A stretch of DNA of 64,000 bases, taken from assembly GCF_022808935.1 (NCBI RefSeq), contig NZ_JAKZFR010000003.1, positions 1 through 64,000 of the forward strand, written 5' to 3'. This DNA is from Geothrix sp. SG200. Its GTDB lineage: Bacteria; Acidobacteriota; Holophagae; Holophagales; Holophagaceae. Below are positions 44,879-54,063 of the stretch, in pieces (position 1 is the first letter of the stretch; each line of letters opens with the position of its first letter). The notes under the pieces were generated by a model. That model made no database searches, was not told where the DNA came from, and saw nothing but the letters and a program-made list of their open reading frames with translations. A program made the translations under genes and the position numbers.

Positions 44879-46330
44879 ATGCCCTTCCTCCCGCCCCACG
44901 ACGGATCCGACCTGGAGCGTTTCGAGCATCCCCTGGCCAGCCGCTACGCGAGCAAGGCCATGGTGCGCCTGCTCTCGCCCCTCTACCGCCAGCGGGTGTG
45001 GCGGCGGCTGTGGATCGCCCTGGCGGAGGCCGAATCCGAGCTGGGCCTTCCGGTCACGGCGGCCCAGATTGCCGAGCTGAGGGCCACCCAGGACGAGGTG
45101 GACCTGGACGCCATCGCGAGGCATGAGTCCGCGTTGCGCCACGATGTGATGGCCGCCATCCACGCCTGGGGCGAGCAGGCGCCCGGTGCCCGGCCCATCA
45201 TCCACCTGGGCGCCACCAGCTGCTTCGTGACGGACAACGGCGACCTGCTCATCGTGCAGGAGGCCCTGGCCCTGCTGCGCCGCCGCCTCCAGGACGTGAT
45301 CGCCTCGCTGGCCACCTTCGCGGGCCAGTGGAAGGACCAGCCGACGCTGGGCTTCACCCACTTCCAGCCCGCCCAGCCCACCACCGTGGGCAAGCGGGCC
45401 AGCCTGTGGATCCAGGATCTGCTGCTGGACCTGGAGGACCTGGACCACCTCATCCACACCACGCCCGTGCGCGGCGTGAAGGGCACCACGGGCACCCAGG
45501 CCAGCTTCCTCGAGCTGTTCGAGGGCGACGGCGACAAGGTCGAAGCCCTGGAGCGGCGCTTCTGCGGGAAGGTGGGCTTCCCGGCCATCCCCGTCAGCGG
45601 GCAGACCGCCACCCGCAAGCTGGAGGACCGCATCGGCCAGGTGCTCTGCGGCATCGCGGCCAGCGCCTCGAAGTTCGCCTGCGACCTGCGCCTGCTCCAG
45701 CACCTCAAGGAGGTGGAAGAGCCCTTCGAGTCGAAGCAGATCGGATCTTCCGCCATGCCCTACAAGCGGAACCCCATGCGCAGCGAGCGGATCAACAGCC
45801 TCGCCCGCTTCGTGCTGGGCCTCATGCCCTCCAGCTACCAGACCAGCGCCAGCCAGTGGATGGAGCGCACCCTGGACGACAGCGCCCACCGGCGCCTCAC
45901 CATCAGCCAGGGCCTGCTGGCGGCGGACGCCATTCTGGTGCTGCTGCGCAACGTGGCCTCGGGCCTCGTCGTCTACCCGAAGATGATCGAGGCGCGCCTG
46001 GCCCAGGAGCTGCCCTTCATGGCCGCCGAGGTGCTGCTCATGGAGGCCGTGAAGCGGGGAGGGGACCGCCAGGACCTGCACGAGCGCTTCCGCGTGGCCG
46101 CCCTGGAGGCCGGCCGCCGCATCAAGGCCGAGGGCCGTCCCAACGAGCTGCTGAAGCTCCTGGCGGCGGATCCCGCCTGGGCCATGACCGAGTCCGAGCT
46201 GGCCGCTCTGCTGGATGCCGGCCGCTTCACGGGCCGGGCCGGTGACCAGGTGCGGACCTTCCTGGCGGGCCCGGTGGCCGCCGCCCTGAAGGATCACGCT
46301 CCGGCCGACGAGGCCGCCGTCCGCGTCTGA
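44879..46330 (+). CDS. purB: Adenylosuccinate lyase
   Basis: 483 residues with the superfamily signature [16 protein letters not shown] (about 291-306) containing the catalytic serine, and the earlier [12 protein letters not shown] and [18 protein letters not shown]. It cleaves SAICAR and adenylosuccinate in purine synthesis. ATG 44879 follows CGGAG (44869-44873). The length and motifs fit the longer type of PurB known from animals and some bacteria. The next gene starts 22 bp downstream. Confidence 0.95.
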   Translation: MPFLPPHDGSDLERFEHPLASRYASKAMVRLLSPLYRQRVWRRLWIALAEAESELGLPVTAAQIAELRATQDEVDLDAIARHESALRHDVMAAIHAWGEQAPGARPIIHLGATSCFVTDNGDLLIVQEALALLRRRLQDVIASLATFAGQWKDQPTLGFTHFQPAQPTTVGKRASLWIQDLLLDLEDLDHLIHTTPVRGVKGTTGTQASFLELFEGDGDKVEALERRFCGKVGFPAIPVSGQTATRKLEDRIGQVLCGIAASASKFACDLRLLQHLKEVEEPFESKQIGSSAMPYKRNPMRSERINSLARFVLGLMPSSYQTSASQWMERTLDDSAHRRLTISQGLLAADAILVLLRNVASGLVVYPKMIEARLAQELPFMAAEVLLMEAVKRGGDRQDLHERFRVAALEAGRRIKAEGRPNELLKLLAADPAWAMTESELAALLDAGRFTGRAGDQVRTFLAGPVAAALKDHAPADEAAVRV

Positions 46331-46352
46331 CACCGACATCGAAAGGTACGAC

Positions 46353-47183
46353 ATGCTGAAGCTCGCCGTCATCGGCGCCCAGACACTGCTGGGTCGCGAA
46401 CTCGTGAACGCGCTGGAGGCGCAGGATGCCTCGGTGGTGCCCTTGTCCATCGGTCCGCTCACCCTGGCGGAGGAGGAGGGGGACCTGGTGGTCTTCGCCC
46501 CCGATCCCGCGCTGCTGGAGGGCCTGGACGCGGTGATCCTCGCTGACACACCCGAGCCCTCCTTCCTGGAGGGGTTCCCGGGGCGCATCCTGGACCTGCG
46601 GGCCGAGCCCGAGGCCCGGGTCGACCCCGTGCCCCTGGCGGGCCGGTGGCCCCAGGGGGTGAAGTCCCTCAGGGGGCGCCCGGCCCTGGAGCAGGTGCTG
46701 GCGCTTCTGCCGTCCCTGCTGGAGGGCATCGGCGACGTCGGCGGCACCCACCTGCGGTCCGTGGCCTGGATGGGCGACCGGGGCCTGGATGGGCTCGTGG
46801 AGCAGACCCTGGCCGTCCTCAACGGCGAGGATCCGGACCTCGCCAAGCTGGGTTACCGCCAGGCCTTCGAGGTGGTGCCGGTCCCTCCGGTCGCGGGCAA
46901 GGGCCGGCTCATGGAGATTCGCGTGCCCTCGTTCCACGGGGACCTCCTGGTCCTTCAGATCCGCGCCGCGGAGGGGCAGTCCCTGGCGAAGAAGGCGGCT
47001 CCGGTCGGGGTGGCCTGGGTGGACGCGGCGCCCAGCTCCCGCGATGTGGCCGTAAGCGCGGACCTCCTGGCCCACCTGGACCTCGCGGGGGACGGGAAGG
47101 CCGCCGTCCTCACCCTGGGCTTCGACCCCGTGCTCTGGGGGACCCTGCGGCCCACCATGCGGGTACTGGGACTCATGGACTGA
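46353..47183 (+). CDS. Aspartate-semialdehyde-dehydrogenase-like protein lacking catalytic cysteine (276 aa)
   Basis: The N-terminus [21 protein letters not shown] is a dinucleotide-fold start like Asd (VAVVGATGAVG). A later part with [20 protein letters not shown] resembles the Asd/ArgC dimerisation domain, where the substrate-binding histidine lies. The conserved catalytic Asn-Cys motif is absent; in fact the whole chain contains no cysteine. The protein is therefore probably a pseudoenzyme with a structural or redox-sensing role. It overlaps no gene but is 7 bp before a ferredoxin gene, suggesting one transcript. Confidence 0.6.
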   Translation: MLKLAVIGAQTLLGRELVNALEAQDASVVPLSIGPLTLAEEEGDLVVFAPDPALLEGLDAVILADTPEPSFLEGFPGRILDLRAEPEARVDPVPLAGRWPQGVKSLRGRPALEQVLALLPSLLEGIGDVGGTHLRSVAWMGDRGLDGLVEQTLAVLNGEDPDLAKLGYRQAFEVVPVPPVAGKGRLMEIRVPSFHGDLLVLQIRAAEGQSLAKKAAPVGVAWVDAAPSSRDVAVSADLLAHLDLAGDGKAAVLTLGFDPVLWGTLRPTMRVLGLMD

Positions 47184-47190
47184 GGCGGCG

Positions 47191-47838
47191 ATGGCGAAGA
47201 AGCTGGACGAACCCCAGGAACGAGGCGACTTCTTCAAGTCCCTCGGCACCTTGTTCGCCGGCTTCGTGGCCAATAGGGTCGAGGAGGCGGTGACGAACCT
47301 TGGGCCCAAGCTGCTGCGGCCCCCCGGGGCCCTGGACGAGCTGGAGTTCCTCACCAAGTGCACCCGCTGCGACAAGTGCATGCGGGCCTGTCCCGAGAAC
47401 GCCATCCTCAAGGCGGGCCCCAACGCGGGCCTGGGCCTGAAGACGCCCTACCTCGACCCGCGCAGCATCCCCTGCTTCCTCTGCACCACGCTGCCCTGCG
47501 TGGCCGAATGCGACGACGAGGCCCTGGTCTGGCCCACGCGGACCCTCCGGGACGGCACGGTGATCGAGGGACCGAAGGCCGTCCGCATGGGCACGGCCCG
47601 CGTGAAGCCGAGCCTCTGCGTCACCTGGGGCGACGTGGACCGGGAGCCCCGCGCCTGCCGCGTGTGCGTGGACCGCTGCCCCTACCCGGAGGAGGCCATC
47701 CGCATCGCCCCGCCGGCCGAGGGCGAGGCCGTGGGGCATCCGGTGGTGGAGGCGGAGGCCTGCACGGGCTGCGGCCTCTGCGTCTTCGCCTGCCCCGCCG
47801 AGCCCGTGGCCATCGTGGTGGATCCGCGGCGGGACTGA
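47191..47838 (+). CDS. Four-cluster ferredoxin-type iron-sulfur protein (215 aa)
   Basis: Four cysteine clusters are visible: CTRCDKCMRACP (about 64-75), CFLCTTLPCVAEC (about 95-107), CRVCVDRCP (about 155-163) and CTGCGLCVFACP (about 191-202), resembling NapG/MauM-type proteins. No Tat signal is seen, so it is likely cytoplasmic or membrane-associated. It would pass electrons between a donor and an unknown partner. ATG 47191; the preceding Asd-like gene ends 7 bp before. Confidence 0.85.
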   Translation: MAKKLDEPQERGDFFKSLGTLFAGFVANRVEEAVTNLGPKLLRPPGALDELEFLTKCTRCDKCMRACPENAILKAGPNAGLGLKTPYLDPRSIPCFLCTTLPCVAECDDEALVWPTRTLRDGTVIEGPKAVRMGTARVKPSLCVTWGDVDREPRACRVCVDRCPYPEEAIRIAPPAEGEAVGHPVVEAEACTGCGLCVFACPAEPVAIVVDPRRD

Positions 47839-47865
47839 GTCCGAAATCCCGCGGTGAAGCAAGCC

Positions 47866-48792
47866 TCAGGCGATGCTGATGCCTTCCATGCCTGCGACTT
47901 CGTGGGCGTTGAAGCTGGAGCGCACGAGGGGTCCGGCGTAGACGGTCTGGAAGCCGAAGGCCTTGGCCTTGGCGCCCAGGGCGGCGAACTCGTCCGGATG
48001 CACGTAGCGCTTCACGGGCAGCTGGTGGCGGGTGGGGCGCAGGTACTGGCCCAGGGTGAGGATGTTGACGCCATGGGCGGCCAGGGCCTCGAGGGTCGTC
48101 ATCAGCTCGAATTCGGTCTCGCCCAGGCCGAGCATGAGGCCGCTCTTGGTGCGGAATGCCTCACCGTACAGGGCTCTTCCCATCTCCTTCGCGTGCGCCA
48201 GCACGCGGAGGCTGCGCTCGAAGCGCCCCGCGGGCCGCACTTCGGGGTAGAGGCTGGGCACGGTCTCCGTGTTGTGGTTGAAGACAGCGGGGCCCGCGGC
48301 CACCACCCGGGCCACGGCGTCGAGATCGCCCAGGAAGTCCGGCACCAGCACCTCCACGCCCACGCCGGGGTTGCGGCGCTTGATGGCCAGCACGGTCTCG
48401 GCGAAGTGGGCGGCGCCGCCATCCGGCAGGTCGTCCCGGTTCACGGAGGTCAGCACAGCGAAGCGCAGGCCGAGCGCGGCCACGCGCTCGGCCGTCTCGG
48501 CGGGCTCGTGGGGGTCCAGGGCCCTCGGCTTGCCGCTCTGGATGCTGCAGAAGCCGCAGGCGCGGGTGCAGACCTCGCCCATGAGGAGGAAGGTGGCCGT
48601 GCCATGGGTGAAGCAGTGGGTCCGGTTGGGACAGCGGGCCTCCTCGCAGACGGTGTGCAGGTGCGAATCCCGCAGGCCCGCCTTCATGCCGTGGAGGTCG
48701 CCCAGTTTCACCCGCTCCTTGGTGATCCACTCGGGGAGGCGGGGGTGTCCTTCGAGCACTTCGCGGCCCACGCGCTTCGAGAATCGGGGCAT
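47866..48792 (-). CDS. lipA: Lipoyl synthase
   Basis: 308 residues with both clusters: auxiliary CEEARCPNRTHC (C-x4-C-x5-C, about 48-59) and radical-SAM CTRACGFC (about 74-81). The C-terminal serine is seen in VRSSFNAHEVAG. LipA inserts two sulfur atoms into the octanoyl group on lipoyl domains. ATG 48792; a longer frame upstream is not needed. It converges with the ferredoxin gene at 28 bp spacing. lipB is not in this window. Confidence 0.95.
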   Translation of the reverse strand: MPRFSKRVGREVLEGHPRLPEWITKERVKLGDLHGMKAGLRDSHLHTVCEEARCPNRTHCFTHGTATFLLMGEVCTRACGFCSIQSGKPRALDPHEPAETAERVAALGLRFAVLTSVNRDDLPDGGAAHFAETVLAIKRRNPGVGVEVLVPDFLGDLDAVARVVAAGPAVFNHNTETVPSLYPEVRPAGRFERSLRVLAHAKEMGRALYGEAFRTKSGLMLGLGETEFELMTTLEALAAHGVNILTLGQYLRPTRHQLPVKRYVHPDEFAALGAKAKAFGFQTVYAGPLVRSSFNAHEVAGMEGISIA

Positions 48793-48950
48793 CCGCCCTC
48801 CTTGCGAACCTCCAGTTTCCCGTAGCGGACCGGAATCTCCAACCCGTCCGCCCCCAGGCGGAAGGACCCCGGCGCCTGTGGCGTCCGTCAACCCTTGTCC
48901 CCACAGCCTGCGCCTGCCCCCATAATGGGTTCCTTTGGGGTGTGCCGGGT

Positions 48951-49361
48951 ATGGCGTGGTTGGGTTGGGCAATGGCGGCGATGGTCCTCATGGGCCTGGG
49001 CAACCTGGGCATGAAGGCCGCGGGTCACCACGGGCTGCCTCCGGCGGCGGTGCTCTTCTGGGTGGTGGCCGGCGAGGTGCCCCTGGCGCTGGCCTACTGG
49101 CTGTGGCGCGGGCGCCCTGGCGCGCCCGCCGGAGCCACGGCCTGGGCCCTGGTGGCCGGGATCGCCACCGCGGCGGCCCTGATCGCCGTGAACGAAAGCT
49201 TCTTTCGGGGCGCCAAGGCCGCCGTGGGCGTGGGCATCATGAATGCGAACTTCATCCTCGTGGCCCTGATGGCCTTCCTCCTCTTCCGCGAGCAGCTCCA
49301 GCCCTCCAAGCTGGTGGGACTCGCGGCCACCCTCTCCGGCCTCTGGCTGATGGCCCGCTGA
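48951..49361 (+). CDS. Small EamA/DMT-type membrane protein (136 aa)
   Basis: Four or five hydrophobic helices and the C-terminal FILVALMAFLLFREQLQPSK LVGLAATLSGLWLM pattern, typical of the second half of EamA transporters, make this a single-domain (half-size) member. Such proteins may form dimers. GTG 48942 is an alternative start. The gene lies 16 bp before the first KimA-like permease gene. Confidence 0.75.
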   Translation: MAWLGWAMAAMVLMGLGNLGMKAAGHHGLPPAAVLFWVVAGEVPLALAYWLWRGRPGAPAGATAWALVAGIATAAALIAVNESFFRGAKAAVGVGIMNANFILVALMAFLLFREQLQPSKLVGLAATLSGLWLMAR

Positions 49362-49377
49362 ACCAGGAGCCTTGAAC

Positions 49378-51267
49378 ATGGCCAATGTCCGACGCCTCCT
49401 GCTGGGCCGCCGCCTCGCCAGCGAGGAAAGCCACGAGGCCCGCATCAGCAACCCCGTCGCCCTGGCGGTGTTCAGCTCCGACGCGCTCTCCTCCGTGGCC
49501 TATGCCACCGGGGAAATCATGGCCGCCCTGGGCCCCTACATGGCCATGGCAGCCTTCGGGCCGGCGGTGCTGTCCTGGTCCTGGCCCGTGGCCGTGGGCA
49601 TCGTGCTGCTGCTGACCATCCTCACCATCAGCTACCGGCAGACCATCTTCGCCTACCCCAGCGGTGGCGGCGCCTACATCGTGGCCAAGGAGAACCTGGG
49701 CGAGCTCCCGGCCCAGGTGGCGGGCGCCTCCCTGCTGGTGGACTACGTGCTGACGGTGGCCGTGAGCGTCTCCGCCGGCGTCACCGCCATCACCAGCGCC
49801 TTTCCCGGGGCGGACACCCACCGGGTGGCCCTCGCCCTGGCCGTGGTGGCCTTCATCGGGCTGATGAACCTGCGGGGGGTGAAGGAGAGCGGGGCGGTGT
49901 TCTCCGTTCCGACCTACGGGTTCGTGATCTCGATGTTCGCGATCATCGGGCTCGGGTTCTGGCGCTACTTCGCGGGAGGCGTGGCCGCGGGGGAACATCA
50001 CGCGGTGGTGGCGCCGCCCCTGCCGGGCTGGATCGCCATCTGGGTGTTCATGAAGGCCTATGCCGCCGGCTGCACGGCCCTCACGGGCGTGGAGGCCATC
50101 TCCAACGGGGTATCGGCCTTCCGGGAGCCCACGGCGCGGAACGCGGGCAAGACCATGATCGCCATGGTGCTGATGCTCGGCGCCATGTTCCTGGGCATCA
50201 CCTGGTTGTCCAACCACTTCGGCATCATGTACACCGGCGAGGGCGAATCGCTGCTGTCCATGCTGGAGCACCGGATTTTGGGGAACGGGCCGGGGCTTCC
50301 TCACATCACCTACCTGCTCATGCAGGCCTTCACCATGCTGATCCTCTGCCTGGCGGCCAACACGGCCTATGCGGACTTCCCGCGCCTGGCGGCCATGATG
50401 GCCCGCGACGGCTTCCTGCCCCGCCAGTTCTCCAGCCAGGGCGATCGCCTGGTGTTCTCCAACGGCATCTTCATCCTGTCCTTCCTCTCGGGCGTCCTCC
50501 TGTGGATCTTCAACGCCCGTGAGCACCACCTGCTGCCGCTCTACGCCGTGGGCGTCTTCCTGGGGTTCACGCTGTCCCAGATGGGCATGGTCCGGCACTG
50601 GCTGAAGCTCCGCGGCCGCCGGTGGGTCTTCAAGTCGCTGATCAACGGCGCCGGGGGCCTCACCACCCTGGTCGTCATGACGGTGATCATCCTGACGAAG
50701 TTCACCCATGGGGCCTGGGTGGTGGTGCTGGTCCTGCCCCTCATGGTGATGACCTTCTTCAACATCCACCGGCACTACATCCGCGTGAAGTCCATCCTGG
50801 CCGGCAGTCGGGCGGACTTCATCACGCCCCGCAAGAACCGCGTGGTGGTGCTCGTCTCCGGTATCCACTCCGGCGTGGTGCAGTCCCTGAACTATGCCAA
50901 GGTCATCGCGGATCACGGCGAAGTCGAGGCCCTCACCGTCGACTTCCCCGATGAGCACGGCCGCGACAGCGCCGCCCTGGAGAAGCTGCGGTCCGACTGG
51001 CCGCGGTACTGCGAGGGCATCCCCCTCCGGTCCATCCGCAGCCCCTACCGCAAGATCGTGGAGCCCATCGTGGAGGAGCTGGACCGCATGCGCCGCGTGG
51101 AGCCGGAGTACACCATCACCGTGATCCTGCCGGAATTCGTCACGGGCCACTGGTGGGCCAACCTCCTGCACAACCAGACCGCCTGGCGCATCAAGGGCAC
51201 CCTGCTCATGAAGCCCAAGACTGTGGTGATCTCGATCCCCTACCACCTGGAGCCCATACTGGAGTAG
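49378..51267 (+). CDS. KimA-like APC-superfamily potassium permease, copy 1 (629 aa)
   Basis: The N-terminus RRLLLGRRLASEE then VALAVFSSDALSSVAYATGEI (about 27-47) is the hallmark of KimA/YdaO-type and related APC permeases, which import potassium with protons. About 12 membrane helices are followed by a cytoplasmic domain of about 150 residues (NRVVVLVSGIHSGVVQSLNYAKVI). In Bacillus, KimA is regulated by cyclic di-AMP; nothing here shows regulation. ATG 49378 follows AGGAG (49365-49369). A close paralogue follows 21 bp downstream. Confidence 0.82.
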   Translation: MANVRRLLLGRRLASEESHEARISNPVALAVFSSDALSSVAYATGEIMAALGPYMAMAAFGPAVLSWSWPVAVGIVLLLTILTISYRQTIFAYPSGGGAYIVAKENLGELPAQVAGASLLVDYVLTVAVSVSAGVTAITSAFPGADTHRVALALAVVAFIGLMNLRGVKESGAVFSVPTYGFVISMFAIIGLGFWRYFAGGVAAGEHHAVVAPPLPGWIAIWVFMKAYAAGCTALTGVEAISNGVSAFREPTARNAGKTMIAMVLMLGAMFLGITWLSNHFGIMYTGEGESLLSMLEHRILGNGPGLPHITYLLMQAFTMLILCLAANTAYADFPRLAAMMARDGFLPRQFSSQGDRLVFSNGIFILSFLSGVLLWIFNAREHHLLPLYAVGVFLGFTLSQMGMVRHWLKLRGRRWVFKSLINGAGGLTTLVVMTVIILTKFTHGAWVVVLVLPLMVMTFFNIHRHYIRVKSILAGSRADFITPRKNRVVVLVSGIHSGVVQSLNYAKVIADHGEVEALTVDFPDEHGRDSAALEKLRSDWPRYCEGIPLRSIRSPYRKIVEPIVEELDRMRRVEPEYTITVILPEFVTGHWWANLLHNQTAWRIKGTLLMKPKTVVISIPYHLEPILE

Positions 51268-51288
51268 CGTTCTGTCCGGGAGACACGG

Positions 51289-53220
51289 ATGCAGAGCTTG
51301 AGGCGGATCCTGCTGGGACGTCGGCTCTCCAGCGAAGAGACGCAGCACACCAAGATCAGCAATCCTGTCGCCCTGGCGGTGTTCAGTTCCGACGCCCTGT
51401 CCTCGGTGGCCTATGCCACCCAGGAGATCATGGCCTCCCTGTCCAGCACGGTGGGCCATGCCCTCGGAGCCGGGGCCCTGGCCGGAGCCGCGGGCTATGC
51501 CCTGTTCGGCTGGTCCATCCCGGTGGCCCTGGGCATCGTGGCCCTGCTGGCCATCCTGGCCGTCAGCTACCGGCAGACCATCCTGGCCTATCCCGGCGGC
51601 GGCGGGGCCTACATCGTCGCCATGGAGAACCTGGGCGACCTCGCCGCCCTGACCGCCGGAGCCTCCCTGCTCCTGGACTACATCCTGACGGTGGCCGTGT
51701 CCGTGTCCTCGGGCGTGGCGGCCATCACGGCGGCCCTTCCGGCCCTGGAGGGGCACAACGTCTCCCTGACTCTGGCGGCCATCGGCTTCATCGCCCTCAT
51801 GAACCTCCGCGGGGTCAAGGAGAGCGGCGGCCTGTTCGCCATCCCCACCTACGGCTTCGTCATCAGCATCCTCGTGGTGCTCGGCTACGGGACGCTGAAG
51901 CTGGTGATCGCGGGCGGGCCCACGCCGGTCCAGGCGCAGGCGGCCATGGAGCAAGGCACGCACCTGGCGGGCCTCACCATGGCCTGGGTGTTCATGCGGG
52001 CCTACAGCGCCGGATGCACGGCTCTGACCGGCGTCGAGGCCATCAGCAACGGCACGACGGCCTTCAGGGACCCCGCCGGCCCCAATGCCGCCAAGACCAT
52101 GCTGTGGATGGTGGGGCTGCTGGCGGTCATGTTCCTGGGGATCACGCTCCTGGCCCACCGGTTTGGCGTGACCTACCAGCACAGTGCGGATCCCGCGGTG
52201 GTGGCCGAGACGCTCCTGTCCAAGCTGAACAAGGCCATCCTGGGCGACGTGAGCCACGGGTTGCCGAAGCTGGTCTACTACGTGGTCCAGGGATTCACCT
52301 TCGCGATCCTGGTGGTGGCGGCCAATACGGCCTTCGCGGATTTCCCCCGCCTGGCGGCGCTCCAGGCCCGGGACGGGTTCCTGCCCCGCCAGTTCGCGAG
52401 CCAGGGCGACCGCCTGGTGTTCTCCAACGGCATCCTCATCCTCTTCTTCTTCTCGGGGGTGCTGGTCTGGGTCTTCCATGCCAACACGGACATCCTGCTG
52501 CCCCTCTACGCCGCGGGCGTGTTCATGGGCTTCACCATCAGCCAGACAGGCATGGTGGCCCACTGGAGGAAGGTGAGGGGCCGGCACTGGCACCTGAAGG
52601 CGGCCATCAACGGCCTGGGGGCCATCACCGCCTTCGTGGTGCTGCTCGACATTGCCGTCACCAAGTTCATCCACGGGGCCTGGATCGTGATCCTCCTGGT
52701 GCCGGCCCTGGTGGTGGTGCACTTCAACATCCGCCGCCACTATGTCGGCGTGAAGGGCAAGCTGGCCGCCAGCCGAACGGACGCCACCCTGCCCACCAAG
52801 CACCATGCCCTGGTGCTGGTGAACAGCATCCACCGGGGGGTGGTGCAGTCCCTGCTCTACGGCCGCCACGTCGCCGGGGACCGCGTGGAGGCCCTGACGG
52901 TGGACCTGGGCTCCGACGGCGTCCGGGAGAGCAGGGCCATGGAGAAGCTGCGGGCGGATTGGACCATCTACGGCATGGGCGTGCCCCTGCGCTGCATCCC
53001 AAGCCCCTACCGCAAGGTCGTGGAGCCGATCCTGGCGGAGGTGGACCGCATCCGGCTCGCGGAGCCTGAGCTGGTCCTCACGGTCATCCTGCCGGAGTTC
53101 ATCGCCCCCAAGTGGTGGCAGCAGTTCCTGCACAACCAGAGCGCCCTGCGCATCAAGGCCGCCCTGCTCGTGAAGCCCGGCGTGATCGTCACGTCCGTGC
53201 CCATGCATCTGCCCCAGTAG
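51289..53220 (+). CDS. KimA-like APC-superfamily potassium permease, copy 2 (643 aa)
   Basis: This protein is a paralogue of the preceding one over its full length; SNPVALAVFSSDALSSVAYA and FLPRQFASQGDRLVFSNGIL are almost the same in both. It has an extra loop near residues 50-62 (LSSTVGHALGAGAL). The two copies differ enough to be an old tandem duplication. Likely substrate is K+, by family. ATG 51289 follows GGGAG (51277-51281). Confidence 0.82.
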   Translation: MQSLRRILLGRRLSSEETQHTKISNPVALAVFSSDALSSVAYATQEIMASLSSTVGHALGAGALAGAAGYALFGWSIPVALGIVALLAILAVSYRQTILAYPGGGGAYIVAMENLGDLAALTAGASLLLDYILTVAVSVSSGVAAITAALPALEGHNVSLTLAAIGFIALMNLRGVKESGGLFAIPTYGFVISILVVLGYGTLKLVIAGGPTPVQAQAAMEQGTHLAGLTMAWVFMRAYSAGCTALTGVEAISNGTTAFRDPAGPNAAKTMLWMVGLLAVMFLGITLLAHRFGVTYQHSADPAVVAETLLSKLNKAILGDVSHGLPKLVYYVVQGFTFAILVVAANTAFADFPRLAALQARDGFLPRQFASQGDRLVFSNGILILFFFSGVLVWVFHANTDILLPLYAAGVFMGFTISQTGMVAHWRKVRGRHWHLKAAINGLGAITAFVVLLDIAVTKFIHGAWIVILLVPALVVVHFNIRRHYVGVKGKLAASRTDATLPTKHHALVLVNSIHRGVVQSLLYGRHVAGDRVEALTVDLGSDGVRESRAMEKLRADWTIYGMGVPLRCIPSPYRKVVEPILAEVDRIRLAEPELVLTVILPEFIAPKWWQQFLHNQSALRIKAALLVKPGVIVTSVPMHLPQ

Positions 53221-53245
53221 GCCCCAAGCAGGAAGGGAGCGCCCT

Positions 53246-53965
53246 TCAGCGCATCCGGCCCGTGGGGCGCGTCAGCAGCTCCTGGCCGCTGAGCAGCTCT
53301 CCCAGGGTCTGGTGCCGGGGGCTCAGCACCATGCAGAGGAAGCTGAGGGGGAAGCAGGCCACCGAGATGAGATGCACGAGCGAGAAGGTGATGCGCCGCT
53401 CCGGGGCGTTCTCGGGCAGGGTCACGCCGAAGGGCGCCATGAGCGGAGACTGGCCCGTGAGCACCAGGGGCGCCATGAAGAGGATCCAGGACGTCGCGAA
53501 CAGATAGGGCACCACGAAGGGCCAGGCCCCGGCGAGAAGCCGCAGGGGGGAGATGCCCAGGGCCCAGGCCGGGAGGACCAGGGTCAGGCCCTGGACGAGG
53601 GCGAGCAGGAGCGCCTCGGCGGCTTCTACCTTCACCAGGGGCCAGAAGCTGGAGCTGGGATCCTGGATCCCGAGGACGGCCTGGGGGTGGAACCCGGGGG
53701 CGGGGAGGGGATCGCCGGCGTCGGTTCGCTGCAGCTCCTCGGGGGCCACCTCCACCGCCACTTCCGGAACCCGGCCCAGGGCGGGGGCGGTCAGGGCCCG
53801 GGGGGAGGCTTCGAGGGGCACCTGCGCCAGGGCCGAGGCCTGGAAGAGCATGGGGCGCCCCCGCCGCGGCGGCGCCAGGGCCAGGCCGCACTCCGGACAT
53901 TCCGCCGCGAGGGGGGAGAGGCGGGTCTGGCAGCTGGGGCAGGTGCGCCGGGTGGAGACGGTCAT
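53246..53965 (-). CDS. Zinc-ribbon plus RDD-like membrane protein (239 aa)
   Basis: Two CxxC pairs (TCPSCQTR and ECPECGLA, residues 9-27) form a zinc ribbon, then a Pro-rich linker to about residue 105. Three hydrophobic stretches (LLLALVQGLTLVLPAWALG, WPFVVPYLFATSWILFMAPL, LVHLISVACFPLSFLCMVL) and a final HQTLGELLSGQELL fit an RDD domain. Function unknown; RDD proteins may transport or regulate. ATG 53965 preferred. Confidence 0.75.
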   Translation of the reverse strand: MTVSTRRTCPSCQTRLSPLAAECPECGLALAPPRRGRPMLFQASALAQVPLEASPRALTAPALGRVPEVAVEVAPEELQRTDAGDPLPAPGFHPQAVLGIQDPSSSFWPLVKVEAAEALLLALVQGLTLVLPAWALGISPLRLLAGAWPFVVPYLFATSWILFMAPLVLTGQSPLMAPFGVTLPENAPERRITFSLVHLISVACFPLSFLCMVLSPRHQTLGELLSGQELLTRPTGRMR

Positions 53966-54017
53966 CAAGCACCACTATCAGGCAGGGGCTCCCGTGAGGG
54001 AAGCCGCCCGGAACGAA

Positions 54018-54043
54018 CAGCGCCCCGGGAACCCGGGGCGCTG
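54018..54043 (-). terminator. Terminator-like hairpin after the M4 protease gene
   Basis: Perfect 12-bp stem CAGCGCCCCGGG / CCCGGGGCGCTG with 2-nt loop, 20 bp after the protease stop on the minus strand. The downstream T content is only moderate. Confidence 0.75.
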
Positions 54044-54063
54044 TGGGGGATGGAGCCGTGGTC

